DNA of 39,391 bases from Chloroflexota bacterium (GTDB lineage: Bacteria > Chloroflexota > Dormibacteria > Dormibacterales > Dormibacteraceae). The stretch is taken from NCBI GenBank assembly GCA_005881825.1, contig VBEO01000043.1, forward strand, positions 1 to 39,391. Direction: 5' to 3'. Below the pieces are notes generated by a model. The model did no database searches, had not been told where the DNA came from, and saw nothing but the letters and a program-made list of their open reading frames with translations. Within the stretch, counting starts at the first letter, position 1; the number at the start of each line of letters is the position of its first letter. The position numbers and the translations under genes are program-made. This document shows positions 39,242-39,391 of this stretch, in pieces.

Positions 39242-39391
39242 GTGGCGTCCTTGCCGCAGGGCGTGCTTGAGAGACCTCGATTTCGATCGCTGGATCTGGT
39301 GAACTTCCTGTCATACCGGAAGAGTTCTCTGGAGTTTGATGACTTCATCGCGCTCGTCGGGCCAAACGCAAGTGGTAAGTCGAACGCGGTG
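39242..39391 (+). CDS. AAA/RecF-like ATPase, N-terminal fragment
   Basis: The frame from GTG 39242 is open to the window edge (50 codons). It reads as the start of a RecF/SMC/OLD-like ATPase: FRSLDLVNFLSYRKSSLEF then DDFIALVGPNASGKSNAV, where GPNASGKS is the Walker A motif after a typical KxFxS-like first strand. The family includes OLD nucleases and many phage-defence ATPases as well as repair proteins. Only the first P-loop is visible, so the subtype is open. Base composition near 50-55 percent GC contrasts with the operon before it. Confidence 0.65.
   Translation, partial: MASLPQGVLERPRFRSLDLVNFLSYRKSSLEFDDFIALVGPNASGKSNAV

Overview
This is a gene-dense, high-GC chromosomal window from a Terrabacteria-type bacterium. 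GTG and TTG starts are frequent, most genes overlap or nearly touch, there are two F420-type luciferase-like oxidoreductases, a molybdenum hydroxylase and a membrane PIN/TRAM protein, and the gene order resembles that of Gram-positives. Chloroflexota or Candidatus Dormibacterota fit best and Actinomycetota is the alternative; this placement is inference from gene content.

Layout. 1-881 (-): C-terminally cut O-antigen-ligase-like membrane protein, divergent from clpC (1059-3.5 kb). 3.5-5.3 kb (-): short-chain dehydrogenase and a cysteine-synthase-fold PLP enzyme. 5.3-8.3 kb (+): acyl-CoA-ligase-like enzyme, alpha/beta hydrolase and NDUFA9-like epimerase in overlapping order. 8.3-11.5 kb (+): TetR repressor with an ABC-2 exporter. 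11.5-11.74 kb: a MITE-like palindromic element. 11.7-15.4 kb: response regulator (-), then LLM oxidoreductase and molybdenum hydroxylase small and large subunits (+). 15.6-21.4 kb (+): radA, PIN/TRAM, ispD, ispF, cysS, rlmB. 21.4-24.1 kb (+): pyruvate kinase, orphan histidine kinase, PIG-L deacetylase. 24.1-27.7 kb (-): isocitrate/isopropylmalate-type dehydrogenase, SGNH hydrolase, LLM oxidoreductase and DUF72 in one probable operon. 27.7-39.05 kb (+): rpmG-secE-nusG-rplK-rplA, an L10 leader RNA, rplJ-rplL, then rpoB-rpoC closed by a strong terminator. The right edge begins an AAA/RecF-like ATPase in lower-GC DNA.

The backbone clpC ... radA-PIN/TRAM-ispD-ispF-cysS-rlmB ... rpmG-secE-nusG-rplKAJL-rpoBC keeps the gene order known from Firmicutes (the Bacillus clpC-to-rpoC region), with about 12 kb and about 6 kb of metabolic and transport genes placed into it.

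The most striking observation is that clpC, coxL, rpoB, rpoC and (in frame) pyk each lack roughly 100-115 nt of highly conserved coding sequence. In four of them the flanking conserved sequence resumes in another frame. rpoB lacks its rifampicin-region/fork-loop segment, which is essential. Such similarly sized losses in several essential genes point to an assembly artefact rather than biology, so the affected proteins should be read as intact genes damaged in this record. Other notable structures are a foldback element with 11-bp perfect terminal repeats and a possible 6-bp target duplication, a two-copy hairpin family with compensatory base changes, GC-rich hairpins that begin at stop codons, and two pairs of direct repeats that each repeat at 42 bp.
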